Under the pieces are notes generated by a model, which made no database searches, had not been told where the DNA came from, and saw nothing but the letters and a program-made list of their open reading frames with translations. Positions 1-7,533 of a stretch of 64,000 nt of DNA are shown in pieces. Origin of the DNA: Olsenella porci (lineage in GTDB: Bacteria; Actinomycetota; Coriobacteriia; Coriobacteriales; Atopobiaceae); NCBI RefSeq assembly GCF_009695875.1, contig NZ_VUNC01000005.1:62001-126000 (forward strand). Reading direction: 5' to 3'. Both the position numbers and the translations under genes were made by a program. Position 1 is the stretch's first letter; the number at the start of each line of letters is the position of its first letter.

Positions 1-540
1 CGCGAGCGGTCCGCGCTGGGCATCCTTGTCGACGCCGTACCAGCCAATCCCCTCGTAGTTCCAACCGACCCTCACGAGGTAGTCGCTCTCGGCCTTGCTC
101 GTGGTGTAGTTGTGCGCACCGGCCTTCGCGTTTGGGTTGTACTGGCGGTACAGGGGGACGGCCTTGGAGTCGGAGCTGTACCAGCCGATGCCCTCGTCCC
201 TCCAGCCGACCTTGACGAGAGCGTCGTGCTCGCCCCTGCTCATGGTGTAGTGGTGGTCGCCCGCGTTGGGGTTGTAGAGCCGGTAGACCGGGGTGTTCGA
301 GCTCTTCGGCGCGGTCCAGCCGGTGCCTTCGGACCTCCAGCCGACCCTCACGAGGTGGTCGCGCTCGCCGCCGCTCGCAGTGTAGAAGTGCTCCCCGCTG
401 TTGGGGTTGTAGAGCCTGTACATCGGCTCGGTCTCCACCGAGTCCTTCGCCAAAGCCGCCGTCGGTCCAACGCCGACGACACCGAACCCAAGGCCTGCCG
501 CGACCGCAACAACGGCTGCCATGCTCCCGAACTGGCGCAT
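1..540 (-). CDS. DUF5648 surface protein, N-terminal part (cut by window start)
   Basis: The reverse strand is open from the ATG at 540 to base 1, giving 180 residues with no stop, so the C-terminus lies outside. A ribosome binding site (GGAAGGAGG) sits just before the ATG. Residues 1-32 look like a signal peptide ending at an ALA-K boundary. Three tandem units of about 38 residues follow (about 39-76, 84-120, 129-168), each with the pattern YR-YNPN then H-YT then VGW-EGIGW. This is the DUF5648 repeat found in secreted proteins of Actinobacteria and Firmicutes. The N-terminus is close to that of the protein at 14651-16426, so the two are paralogues on the same strand. Binding function is unknown. 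Whether the missing part carries BspA repeats like the paralogue cannot be seen. Confidence 0.85.
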   Translation of the reverse strand, partial: MRQFGSMAAVVAVAAGLGFGVVGVGPTAALAKDSVETEPMYRLYNPNSGEHFYTASGGERDHLVRVGWRSEGTGWTAPKSSNTPVYRLYNPNAGDHHYTMSRGEHDALVKVGWRDEGIGWYSSDSKAVPLYRQYNPNAKAGAHNYTTSKAESDYLVRVGWNYEGIGWYGVDKDAQRGPLA

Positions 541-1006
541 GCGCCCTCCTTCCCACGATGGCCAACCCGACTCGGCCCATCTTCAGGAAACAGGATATGG
601 GAGTGCGATGCTCGTCAGCAAACGAATCCGCAAGCGGCGTATGGGCTAGCAGTTGGACTCTGGGCTTGGGAGCACGGCCCGTAAACCCAACGTCACGCCC
701 CTGCAAGAGCATTGGCAAGAGCTCTCGTAGCGCCTTGCGTTGTCCCAGATGGGGGTACTCTTAGGGTAATTTGGAAATCAACCCTGGGCGTGAGTTTTCA
801 CGGGGTCTCTCTTGACACACGTGTAAGTAAGTTTCACGTGAGTGTTTTGCCGCTCTGAGCGCGAACGCAACAAACAAGGGTGAAGAGGCTTGCCGCTAGC
901 CATGTCACCCTGCCAATCGAACGAGCGCCGCAGCCACCGAAGTGGTGCGGCGCTCGCGCCATGGCAGGTTCAGGGGTTCGCGCCCCCCGAAGTCGCTTGG
1001 CAATCC
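541..1006. other. Intergenic region upstream of the DUF5648 gene
   Basis: No gene is supported in these 466 bases. The part near 560-760 should hold the promoter of the reverse-strand surface gene. Around 811-846 a TTGACA is followed by two CACGTG-type palindromes (ACACGTGT and CACGTG), a possible regulator site whose target is unclear. The hairpin at 923-955 is listed separately. Confidence 0.5.
923..955 (-). terminator. Hairpin after the HTH-aminotransferase gene
   Basis: Ten paired bases (923-932 with 946-955) plus four more (934-937 with 942-945) around a CGAA loop, with one bulged G. It lies about 50 bases past the stop of the reverse-strand aminotransferase gene. There is no clear T-run, so intrinsic termination is probable rather than certain. 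Confidence 0.6.
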
Positions 1007-2551
1007 TTACTGGCGGTAGTACTCCAGGAAGTCGCCGATCTTGCGGATGGCCTCGCTCAGCACGCTCACGCGCGGCAGGTACACGATGCGGAAGTGGTCT
1101 GGCTTGTCCCAGTTGAAGCCCGTCCCCTGCACGATGAGGACCTTCTTCTCCCTTAGGAGATCGAGGGCAAACTGCATGTCGTCGGTGATGTTGAACTTGT
1201 CGACGTCGAGCTTGGGGAAGCAATAGAACGCCGCATGCGGCTTGACGCAGCTGATGCCGTCGATCTTTGCGAGCTCGTCCATGACGCAGTCGCGCTGGTC
1301 GAACACGCGCCCGCCGGGGACCAGATAGTCCTTGACCGACTGGTGGCCCCACAGCGCCGTCTGCACCACGGACTGGGCGGGCACATTGGAGCACAGGCGC
1401 ATGTTGGACAGCATGTTGATGCCCAGCATGTAGTCCTTGGCGATGCGCTTGTTGCCCGAGCACACCATCCAGCCGATGCGATAGCCGGCGATCATGTGCG
1501 ACTTGGACAGGCCGCTGAACGTGACGCAGAACAGGTCGGGGGCAAGCGACGCGATGCTCGTGTGCTCCAGCCCGTCCATGATCAGGCGGTCGTAGATCTC
1601 GTCCGAGAAGATGATCAGCTGGTTCTCGCGAGCCACCTGCACGATCTCCTCGAGCACCTCGCGGGAGTACACCGCACCCGTGGGGTTGTTGGGGTTGATG
1701 ATCACGATGGCCTTGGTGTTGGGAGTGATCTTTTTGCGGATGTCGTCGACGTCGGGGAACCAGTTGGCCTCCTCGTCGCAGCGGTAGTGGACCGCCTTGC
1801 CGCCCGCCAGCGTTGCGCACGCCGTCCACAGTGGGTAGTCGGGCATGGGGATCAGGATCTCGTCTCCGGTGTCCAGGAGTGCCTGCATGCACAGGTTGAT
1901 GAGCTCGCTCACGCCGTTGCCCGTGTAAATGTCGTCCATGGTGACGTTGGGCAGACCTCGCAGCTGCGAGTACTGCATGATCGCCTTGCGCGCGCTGAAC
2001 AGGCCGCGGCTTGCCGAGTAGCCCTCGCACTCGGTGAGCTGGCTCGCCATGTCCTGCACCACCTCGTCGGGCGTGCGGAAGTCAAACGTGGCGGGGTTGC
2101 CGATGTTGAGCTTGAGGACCTGGGTGCCAGCCGCCTCCATGCGGTTGGCCTCGTCCACCACGGGACCGCGGACGTCGTACAGGACGTTGTCGAGCTTGCT
2201 GGACTTCTTGAACTCGCGCATGGCGCTTCCCTTCGGCTGTTGCCTTGACTCGTCGTCTCTCACCCTTGAGGGGCCGTCTGCGGTGGGTGCCGCCCCCTCG
2301 TCGTCCGTCTGCCCCGCCAGCCACTCCGGACTGGTCCCCAGTGCGTGGGCGAGAAAGGCGAGCATCTCGCGCCGGGGCATGGTCTTGGCGCTCAGGTACT
2401 GGCTGAGCTGGCTCTTGCCCAGCTTGTGGCCCTGCTCGCCGGCAATGCGCAGGAGGTCGACCTGCTTGAGGCCCCTCTGCTCCATCAGACGCGAGAGCCG
2501 GCTGGCAAAGGCCGCCGTGCGCTGGTCCTCCTGGGCTTCCCTCAGTTCCAC
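1007..2551 (-). CDS. Fusion of XRE-type helix-turn-helix and AlaA-like aminotransferase
   Basis: 514 residues from a GTG with GGAGG four bases upstream. Residues 12-80 form an XRE/Cro-like helix-turn-helix domain and 81-110 a charged linker. From residue 111 on it is a complete fold-type I aminotransferase of the AlaA/AlaT alanine transaminase group. It shows the INPNNPTG motif (about 285-292), SDEIYD (about 316-321) and SGLSKS with the PLP lysine at about 350. Expected reaction: pyruvate plus glutamate to alanine plus 2-oxoglutarate; substrate choice is inferred. AlaA proteins are usually about 405 residues, the length of the part after residue 110. Residue 111 is a Met with its own ribosome binding site, so a free aminotransferase may also be made. 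Repeats in the upstream region suggest self-control by the HTH part. Confidence 0.9.
   Translation of the reverse strand: MELREAQEDQRTAAFASRLSRLMEQRGLKQVDLLRIAGEQGHKLGKSQLSQYLSAKTMPRREMLAFLAHALGTSPEWLAGQTDDEGAAPTADGPSRVRDDESRQQPKGSAMREFKKSSKLDNVLYDVRGPVVDEANRMEAAGTQVLKLNIGNPATFDFRTPDEVVQDMASQLTECEGYSASRGLFSARKAIMQYSQLRGLPNVTMDDIYTGNGVSELINLCMQALLDTGDEILIPMPDYPLWTACATLAGGKAVHYRCDEEANWFPDVDDIRKKITPNTKAIVIINPNNPTGAVYSREVLEEIVQVARENQLIIFSDEIYDRLIMDGLEHTSIASLAPDLFCVTFSGLSKSHMIAGYRIGWMVCSGNKRIAKDYMLGINMLSNMRLCSNVPAQSVVQTALWGHQSVKDYLVPGGRVFDQRDCVMDELAKIDGISCVKPHAAFYCFPKLDVDKFNITDDMQFALDLLREKKVLIVQGTGFNWDKPDHFRIVYLPRVSVLSEAIRKIGDFLEYYRQ
2222..2231 (-). promoter_or_regulatory. Internal ribosome binding site before the aminotransferase domain
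   Basis: Read on the reverse strand, AAGGGAAG lies a few bases before the in-frame ATG whose first base is 2221 (Met111 of the fusion). Starting there gives a 404-residue protein, the normal size of a stand-alone AlaA aminotransferase. This suggests two products from one gene; it is an inference from sequence. Confidence 0.45.
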
Positions 2552-2561
2552 GTGGCCTCCA

Positions 2562-2621
2562 AGTTCAATTTTGGGGTGTAAGAGTTCAATTTATGAACCT
2601 CCATCCCGCTTGAATTGAACT
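2562..2621 (-). promoter_or_regulatory. Three AGTTCAATT operator-like repeats
   Basis: AGTTCAATT occurs at 2562-2570 and 2583-2591 in direct orientation, starts 21 bases apart (two helical turns). It occurs inverted as AATTGAACT at 2613-2621. The block begins 11 bases upstream of the GTG of the HTH-aminotransferase gene and is A+T-rich in a G+C-rich setting. It is the natural candidate operator for the N-terminal HTH domain. The rest of the gap to 2852 holds nothing clear. Confidence 0.6.
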
Positions 2622-2852
2622 GAGGGTAGCACCAAGGTGAGCGTTGGCAAGCGAGAAGTTCATTTTCACCCAATTGGAACGGCGGACGGCTGGCAGGTGG
2701 CGCTTCTCTCCCCCGGCATGAGAACGCCCCGGACGCGACGAGGCGCCCGAGGCGTTGAGTTTGGTGTCGGCAACCAGCGATGGGTTTGAGGAAGGGCGAT
2801 CCCGGCCGTATCACCAGTGCGAGCAGGCTGGGTGGCGCGAGAGACGACCCCC

Positions 2853-4013
2853 CTACATCGCCGCGCGGAAGATGTTGACCACGTCGTCCTTGTCGAGCGG
2901 GACGTAGGCGTTGATGGTGCGGCGGGCGGCCTTCTCGGCCATGACCTCAAAGTGCTCGTCGCTGGTGATGCCCACCGCGCGGAGGTTGGCAGGGAGCCCC
3001 ATGGTCTTGAAGAAGAACTCGGAGGTCTTGGCGATGGCGTCGTGCGCGATGGACCAGTCGTCGCTGCCCACGAGCCCCCACACGTTGCGGCCGTAGGTGG
3101 CAAAGGCGGAGACGGTCTTGACGCTGAGGACGTAGTCCATCCAGACCGGCGTGAGGATGGCCAGTCCCTCGCCGTGGGTGATGTCGTAGAAGGCCGAGAG
3201 CTCGTGCTCCATGGGGTGCACGCACCAGGGGTCGGCGCTGCCCTCGGAGACCAGGCCGTTGATCGCATGGCTGGCCGCCCACATGAGGTTGGCGCGCGCC
3301 TCGTAGTTGTCAGGCTCGGCAAGGGCGATGGGCCCGTTCTTGATCATCGTGCGCAGCAGGGCCTCGCAGAAGCGCAGCTGCACGTCGGCACCCTGCTCCT
3401 TGGTGAAGTAGTTCTCGAAGGTGTGGCTCATCATGTCGGCCGTGCCAGCCGCGGTCTGCCTGCGCGACACCGAGAAGGTGTAGGTGGGGTCGAGGACGGA
3501 CATCGTGGGCTTAAGGCACTCGGCCGCCGTACCCCACTTCTCGTTCTTGGTCATGTCAGAGATGACCGCAGCGGAGTCCATCTCGGAGCCCGTGGCCGAG
3601 AGCGTGAGCACCGAGTAGATGGGGAGGGCGTCCTTGATCTTGGTGCGGTCGAGTACCAGGTCCCAGGCATCGCCGTCGTACTTGGCACCAGCTGCCACGA
3701 CCTTGGCGCAGTCGATGGTGGAGCCACCGCCGATGGCAAGGACCATGTCGATCCCCTCGGACTTGCACATCTCGACCCCGCGGCGGACCGTCTGGATGCG
3801 CGGGTTGGGCTCCACGCCGGAAAGCTCGCTCACCTGCACGCCGGCCTCCCCCAGAATGCGCAGGGCCTCGTCGTAGATGCCGTTGCGCTTGATGGAGCCA
3901 CCGCCGTACACCAGGAGCGCCTTGGTGCCGCTCTGCCTGAGCTCGGACAGGTGCGAGATCTGGCCCTTGCCAAAGTGGATGGTGGTGGGAATGGAGAACG
4001 TGAAGTTGCGCAT
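2853..4013 (-). CDS. Iron-containing alcohol dehydrogenase (BdhA/YqhD type)
   Basis: 386 residues, full length for the family. It should reduce aldehydes to alcohols (butanal and similar) with NAD(P)H in the cytoplasm, disposing of reducing power during fermentation. The N-terminus has the typical opening with HFGKG, then GGGSTIDCAK near residue 98 for the nucleotide. Metal-site residues are in GTADMMSHTFENYF (about 206-219) and in the HPMEHELSAFYDITHGEGLAI region (about 282-302), which provides the His ligands. The start is the ATG at 4013, with AAGGGGAC upstream. It is transcribed alone; the flanking genes on the same strand are separated by gaps of over 180 bases. Exact substrate cannot be told from sequence. 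Confidence 0.93.
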   Translation of the reverse strand: MRNFTFSIPTTIHFGKGQISHLSELRQSGTKALLVYGGGSIKRNGIYDEALRILGEAGVQVSELSGVEPNPRIQTVRRGVEMCKSEGIDMVLAIGGGSTIDCAKVVAAGAKYDGDAWDLVLDRTKIKDALPIYSVLTLSATGSEMDSAAVISDMTKNEKWGTAAECLKPTMSVLDPTYTFSVSRRQTAAGTADMMSHTFENYFTKEQGADVQLRFCEALLRTMIKNGPIALAEPDNYEARANLMWAASHAINGLVSEGSADPWCVHPMEHELSAFYDITHGEGLAILTPVWMDYVLSVKTVSAFATYGRNVWGLVGSDDWSIAHDAIAKTSEFFFKTMGLPANLRAVGITSDEHFEVMAEKAARRTINAYVPLDKDDVVNIFRAAM

Positions 4014-4198
4014 GCAAGTCCCCTTTCTGGTGTGACGCTTTCAACAGTGCGCCGTCACCAGAATTGTAGGACGCTCCCGGGAAGGCCGTGCGCCGAGAGG
4101 GCGAGGCGAGACGAGCCGGCAACCTCGCGGCGTGGGCGCGTCGGCGGGTGGCGGGGCGTGCCTCTGCCGACGGGACGGGCAACCAGCGGATGCCCCGG

Positions 4199-4672
4199 CT
4201 ACTCTCGCCAGCCCTTGCAGACGTCGACCCATCCCAGCGAGTTCGCAACCTGGGGCAGGTGGTCTATGGTCACGTCCACGCCCGTGTTCTCGGAGCCCGC
4301 CGCGGGACGCACGAAGTCGTAGCGTTGGAGCGAGACGTCCAGGTAGCTTTGCACGCCCTCGCGCACGTTAAAGGGACAGACGCCTCCCATGGGGTGGCCG
4401 ACGCGCTCCTCCAGCTCGTCCGGCTTGATGAACGTGGGCTTGACGCCAAACTGGCGCTTGAACGCGGAGTTCCACACCTTTGCGTCTCCGGCGCACAGCA
4501 CCAGCACTGGGGTGCCCTTCACGTCGAAGGCCATGGTCTTGCCGATCTGGCCGGGCTCTAGCCCCGAGGCGTCAGCCGCCTGCTGAACCGTCGCCGTGGG
4601 GACGTCGTAGGTGATGATCTTGTCGTCCAGCCCAAAGCGGGCCAAGTACTCCCTCGTCGACTCGGCTGACAC
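4199..4672 (-). CDS. YbaK/EbsC-type aminoacyl-tRNA deacylase domain protein
   Basis: 157 residues, the usual size of a stand-alone YbaK domain. These proteins hydrolyse mischarged tRNAs (Cys-tRNAPro or Ala-tRNAPro in known members). Visible family features are the IGKTMAF stretch with the conserved Lys near residue 44, a hydrophobic strand VLVLCAGD, and the GGVCPFN glycine-rich turn near residues 96-102. The C-terminal NTGVDVTIDHLP matches the usual late strand. Start ATG at 4672. It is a single gene between the alcohol dehydrogenase and the glutaredoxin-like gene. Substrate specificity is not assigned. Confidence 0.88.
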   Translation of the reverse strand: MSAESTREYLARFGLDDKIITYDVPTATVQQAADASGLEPGQIGKTMAFDVKGTPVLVLCAGDAKVWNSAFKRQFGVKPTFIKPDELEERVGHPMGGVCPFNVREGVQSYLDVSLQRYDFVRPAAGSENTGVDVTIDHLPQVANSLGWVDVCKGWRE

Positions 4673-4962
4673 GGGCCGCTCCTCTCACTCGCACTGCCCT
4701 GCAGAGGGTAGCACGAGGCGAGAGGGGCGGCCCGACTTTGCCCCAAGGGGTTAACGCTGCGGGATATGCCCCAACGCGCTCGAATGGCGGATGGGGCAGG
4801 TCGCACGGGGCAGCTGGCTCGGCGTGCGGTAGCCGTTCGTGACAGGATGGCGGGAACCAGCGGCTCGCGAAGGGTGACGCGAGACGTCGCAGCGAATGCT
4901 CGCGGGCTCAGCGCGAATCCGAGCGACGCCCGAGACGCCGGCTCAGGACGAGCAGTGCGAGG

Positions 4963-5280
4963 CTACTCGCAGGTGTGCCCGCCTCCGGGAGTGAAGGTGC
5001 AGGCGCCACCGGCGGCAGCCTCCTGCGCGGGTGCCTGCGTGCCCAGGCGACCGGCAAGGTAGTCGATGATGTCGCCGCTCTCGTACAGCGGCTTGCCGTC
5101 GATCAGCAGGCAGGGGCACTGACGCTTTCCGCCAATGCGCACCAGGTCGTCGCCGTTGGTCCCCTGCGTCACGTCCAGGTGCTCGATGCTGACGTCGTTC
5201 TTGTCCAGGAACGCGTCGACCTTGGCGCAGAACGGGCAGCCTGGCAGGACGTAGAGCTTGAGGTCGTCGAAGGTGGTCAT
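4963..5280 (-). CDS. Glutaredoxin-like thiol protein with Cys-containing tail
   Basis: 105 residues from the ATG at 5280, with GGGAG nine bases upstream. Residues 7-80 are a glutaredoxin/thioredoxin fold with the redox motif CPFC at residues 15-18. A cis-Pro region around CPC (55-57) and the GDIIDYL helix that closes glutaredoxin domains follow. The tail after residue 90 is Gly-rich with two further Cys (about 94 and 104), which is not part of the standard fold and could bind a metal or form a second disulfide. Role: cytoplasmic thiol-disulfide exchange, partner unknown. It is divergent from the nitrilase gene; a GGGTATAC motif lies about 60-70 bases upstream. Confidence 0.88.
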   Translation of the reverse strand: MTTFDDLKLYVLPGCPFCAKVDAFLDKNDVSIEHLDVTQGTNGDDLVRIGGKRQCPCLLIDGKPLYESGDIIDYLAGRLGTQAPAQEAAAGGACTFTPGGGHTCE

Positions 5281-5341
5281 GTGAAGCTCCCATCGGGTTG
5301 TGTGGCAGGGATGTGCCCTGCGCCTCTCTCCAAACTGTGAT

Positions 5342-5354
5342 GTGTATACCCACA
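5342..5354 (-). promoter_or_regulatory. GGGTATAC motif upstream of the glutaredoxin-like gene
   Basis: On the reverse strand this reads TGTGGGTATACACA, a near palindrome, about 65 bases before the start codon. The same core precedes the genes at 8966-9244 and 34579-35106 at similar distances, so it may be a -10 region or an operator. No good -35 is visible. The rest of the 300-base divergent gap 5281-5580 shows nothing further. Confidence 0.4.
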
Positions 5355-5580
5355 TTTGCGCCGGAGGGTGCGCGACGGGGCAGAGTTCACGGCAACGGCA
5401 TGGGAGAGGTACGGGGCACCTCGGCCGCACGGGCCTTGGATTGGCGCGGTGGGTTGTGCGGGCCGCCTCGGTCGAGGAGGACCGACTGCCAGCGAGAGCC
5501 GCGGGAAGCCGGATTGCCGCGTCCCTCTCCCCCTCCGTTTGTGGCACCATCGTCTGGACGATTCCGACGAGGGGAGAGCC

Positions 5581-6507
5581 ATGAGGGACCTGCGAGGAAC
5601 ATGCCGCATCGCGGTGGTGCAGAGCGAGCCGGTGCTGTTTGACCGCGAGGAGGGGACGCGGCGGGTCGTGGAGCGTATTGACCGCATTGCCCGGGAGCAT
5701 CCCAGCGACCTGATCGTCTTTCCCGAGCTTCTGATTCCCGGCTATCCCCACGGCATGAACTTTGGCTTTGTGCTGGGTGCCCGCAAGCCCGAGGGTCGCG
5801 GCGACTACCTGATGTACGCGCAGAACTCCGTGGTGGTGGGCGGCCCCGAGACAACGGCGATTGGCCAGGCCGCCGCGCGCGCCAACGCATGGGTGAGCGT
5901 GGGCATCTCTGAGCGGCACCCCACCAACGGCACGCTCTATAACACCAACCTGGTGTTTGCCCCCGACGGCAGCGTCGACGCCCTGCACCGCAAGCTCAAG
6001 CCCACGGGGGCGGAGCGCCTGATCTGGGGGGACGCACAGGACCACTACTTCCCCGTGTCGCAGACCCCGTGGGGCCCCATGGGCACGCTGATCTGCTGGG
6101 AGAACTACATGCCCCTCGCCCGCGTGGCGCTGTACCAGAAGGGCGTGACCATCTACCTGGCCCCAAACACCAACGACAACCCCGAGTGGCAGGCCACGCT
6201 GCAGCACATTGCAATCGAGGGTCGCTGCTTTGTGGTCAACTGCGCGCCGTACATTCGCCGCGATGACTACCCCGAGGGACTGGCGTACCCCGAGGAGGTG
6301 GAGGCGCTGCCGCAAACCGTCTATCGCGGCGGGTCCTGCGTGCTGGGGCCGACCGGCCACTACGTGACCCAGCCCATGTGGGACCGCGAGGACGTTGCCT
6401 ACGCGGAGCTGGACATGGACGAGGTGGTGTCGTCCAAGTGGGAGTTTGACGCGGTTGGACACTACGCGCGCCCCGACGCCGTGCGACTGGAGGTCAGCGA
6501 CCTGTAG
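5581..6507 (+). CDS. Nitrilase (carbon-nitrogen hydrolase)
   Basis: 308 residues from the ATG at 5581, preceded by AGGGGAG. Longer in-frame upstream starts have no ribosome binding site and would add a non-conserved leader. The Glu-Lys-Cys triad of the superfamily is present: E49 in FPELLIPGYP, K138 in HRKLKPTGAERLIWGD, and C172 in LICWENYMP. The CWENYMP form and the RLIWGDAQ loop are typical of true nitrilases (EC 3.5.5.1) rather than amidases, so the likely reaction is nitrile to carboxylic acid plus ammonia. The substrate is unknown. A Nudix hydrolase starts 67 bases downstream on the same strand and is probably co-transcribed. Confidence 0.92.
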   Translation: MRDLRGTCRIAVVQSEPVLFDREEGTRRVVERIDRIAREHPSDLIVFPELLIPGYPHGMNFGFVLGARKPEGRGDYLMYAQNSVVVGGPETTAIGQAAARANAWVSVGISERHPTNGTLYNTNLVFAPDGSVDALHRKLKPTGAERLIWGDAQDHYFPVSQTPWGPMGTLICWENYMPLARVALYQKGVTIYLAPNTNDNPEWQATLQHIAIEGRCFVVNCAPYIRRDDYPEGLAYPEEVEALPQTVYRGGSCVLGPTGHYVTQPMWDREDVAYAELDMDEVVSSKWEFDAVGHYARPDAVRLEVSDL

Positions 6508-6574
6508 CGGCGGGGCGGCGACGGGTACGAGGGTGTGTGGAGCGAAACCTTCATTCTTGGGAGCGTGACCGACA

Positions 6575-7189
6575 ATGCGTCGTGACGGAAGCCAGCTGAG
6601 GGACAAGAACGGCCTGACCGAGGAGGAGTTCCTGGCGCAGTACACGCCCAAGAAGTACCCCCAGCCGTCGCTGACCGCGGACATCTGCGTGTTCCGCCGC
6701 AACGGGGAGGGAACCCAGCTGCTGCTGGTGCAGCGCGGGGGCCACCCCTACCTGGACTGCTGGGCCACGCCAGGCGGGTTCGCCAACCCCAACGAGACCG
6801 CGGACCAGTGCGCGGCGAGGGAGCTTGCCGAGGAGACGGGCGCGCAGGGCCTGGACCTGGAGCCCCTGCGCCTGTACAGCACGCCCGGACGCGACCCGCG
6901 CGGATGGACCGTCTCGTATGCGTTCGTAGCACTTGACCGGCAGGGCGTCACGGTCCACGCCGGCGACGACGCGGCGAGAGCAGTGTGGTTTGACGTCGTG
7001 GCGAGGTCGGAGGGCGCGAGGGAGGAGCTGACCTTGGCCCACGGGGACGACGTGCTGCACGTGTCGTTTGGCACCTCTCGCCTACCGATCTCGGGGCTTC
7101 TGCGGGCAACGGACGTGAAGGGTGACGGGCTCGCCTTTGACCACGCCAACATCATCGCGGACGCCTGGCTCCTGGTGCAGGGGCGCTAG
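6575..7189 (+). CDS. Nudix hydrolase
   Basis: 204 residues. The Nudix box GX5EX7REXXEEXG is complete from G68 to G89 (E74, R82, E83, E86, E87), so it should bind Mg2+ and cleave a nucleoside diphosphate linked to another group. The N-terminal 30 residues (TPKKYPQPSLTAD) resemble the opening of ADP-ribose/NAD-type Nudix proteins, including NrtR-like ones. I see no C-terminal winged-helix domain, so it is not NrtR. Start ATG at 6575. It probably forms an operon with the nitrilase upstream. Confidence 0.9.
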   Translation: MRRDGSQLRDKNGLTEEEFLAQYTPKKYPQPSLTADICVFRRNGEGTQLLLVQRGGHPYLDCWATPGGFANPNETADQCAARELAEETGAQGLDLEPLRLYSTPGRDPRGWTVSYAFVALDRQGVTVHAGDDAARAVWFDVVARSEGAREELTLAHGDDVLHVSFGTSRLPISGLLRATDVKGDGLAFDHANIIADAWLLVQGR

Positions 7190-7533
7190 GGAGAACTCGG
7201 GCATTGGGCGGTGCGGGGCGCTAGGGAATCCTGGGCCTTGGCGGCCGAGGGGGCACCTGGCTCCCATAGGTGCTTAAGAAACTCGACCTTTGGCAATTGG
7301 GAGGCCTCCGCCGCTGAGAATAGCGAAGCATTGGCAGAGGAAGGGCCTCCTTTGGTCCCCCTGGATTGCCAATACTCGATTGTCCTCAGCAGTTTTCGTG
7401 CGCGGATTGCCACAGGTCGCAATTCCTCAGCAGGCACCCGTCGCCCGGGGCCCCAACGGGTCTGCCGCGGGTGGGGCGGGGACTCGCGCGAAATCCCCGT
7501 CCCGCTGCCAAGCTGCGGCGCAATATGGCGAGC
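7190..7533. other. Convergent gap between Nudix and MalY genes
   Basis: These 344 bases separate two convergent genes. The only clear structure is the terminator-like hairpin at 7473-7503. No ORF with a ribosome binding site or protein-like composition is seen. Confidence 0.5.
7473..7503 (-). terminator. Hairpin after the MalY/PatB gene
   Basis: GGGGCGGGGA (7473-7482) pairs with TCCCCGTCCC (7494-7503) with one mismatch, around an 11-base loop. It lies about 30 bases past the stop of the reverse-strand gene. There is no T-run. Confidence 0.55.

Noticed and set aside
834-2030. Second long reading frame over the aminotransferase gene
   Set aside because: Composition is Arg/Pro/Gly/His-rich without motifs and it overlaps a gene with clear catalytic residues.
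4963-6702. Very long reverse-strand reading frame over the nitrilase gene
   Set aside because: Only its last 105 codons (glutaredoxin-like) are protein-like; the rest is the antisense of the nitrilase, an effect of high G+C.
6575-7189. Nudix protein as an NrtR-type regulator
   Set aside because: The Nudix box is intact and no winged-helix domain follows; length ends with the Nudix fold.
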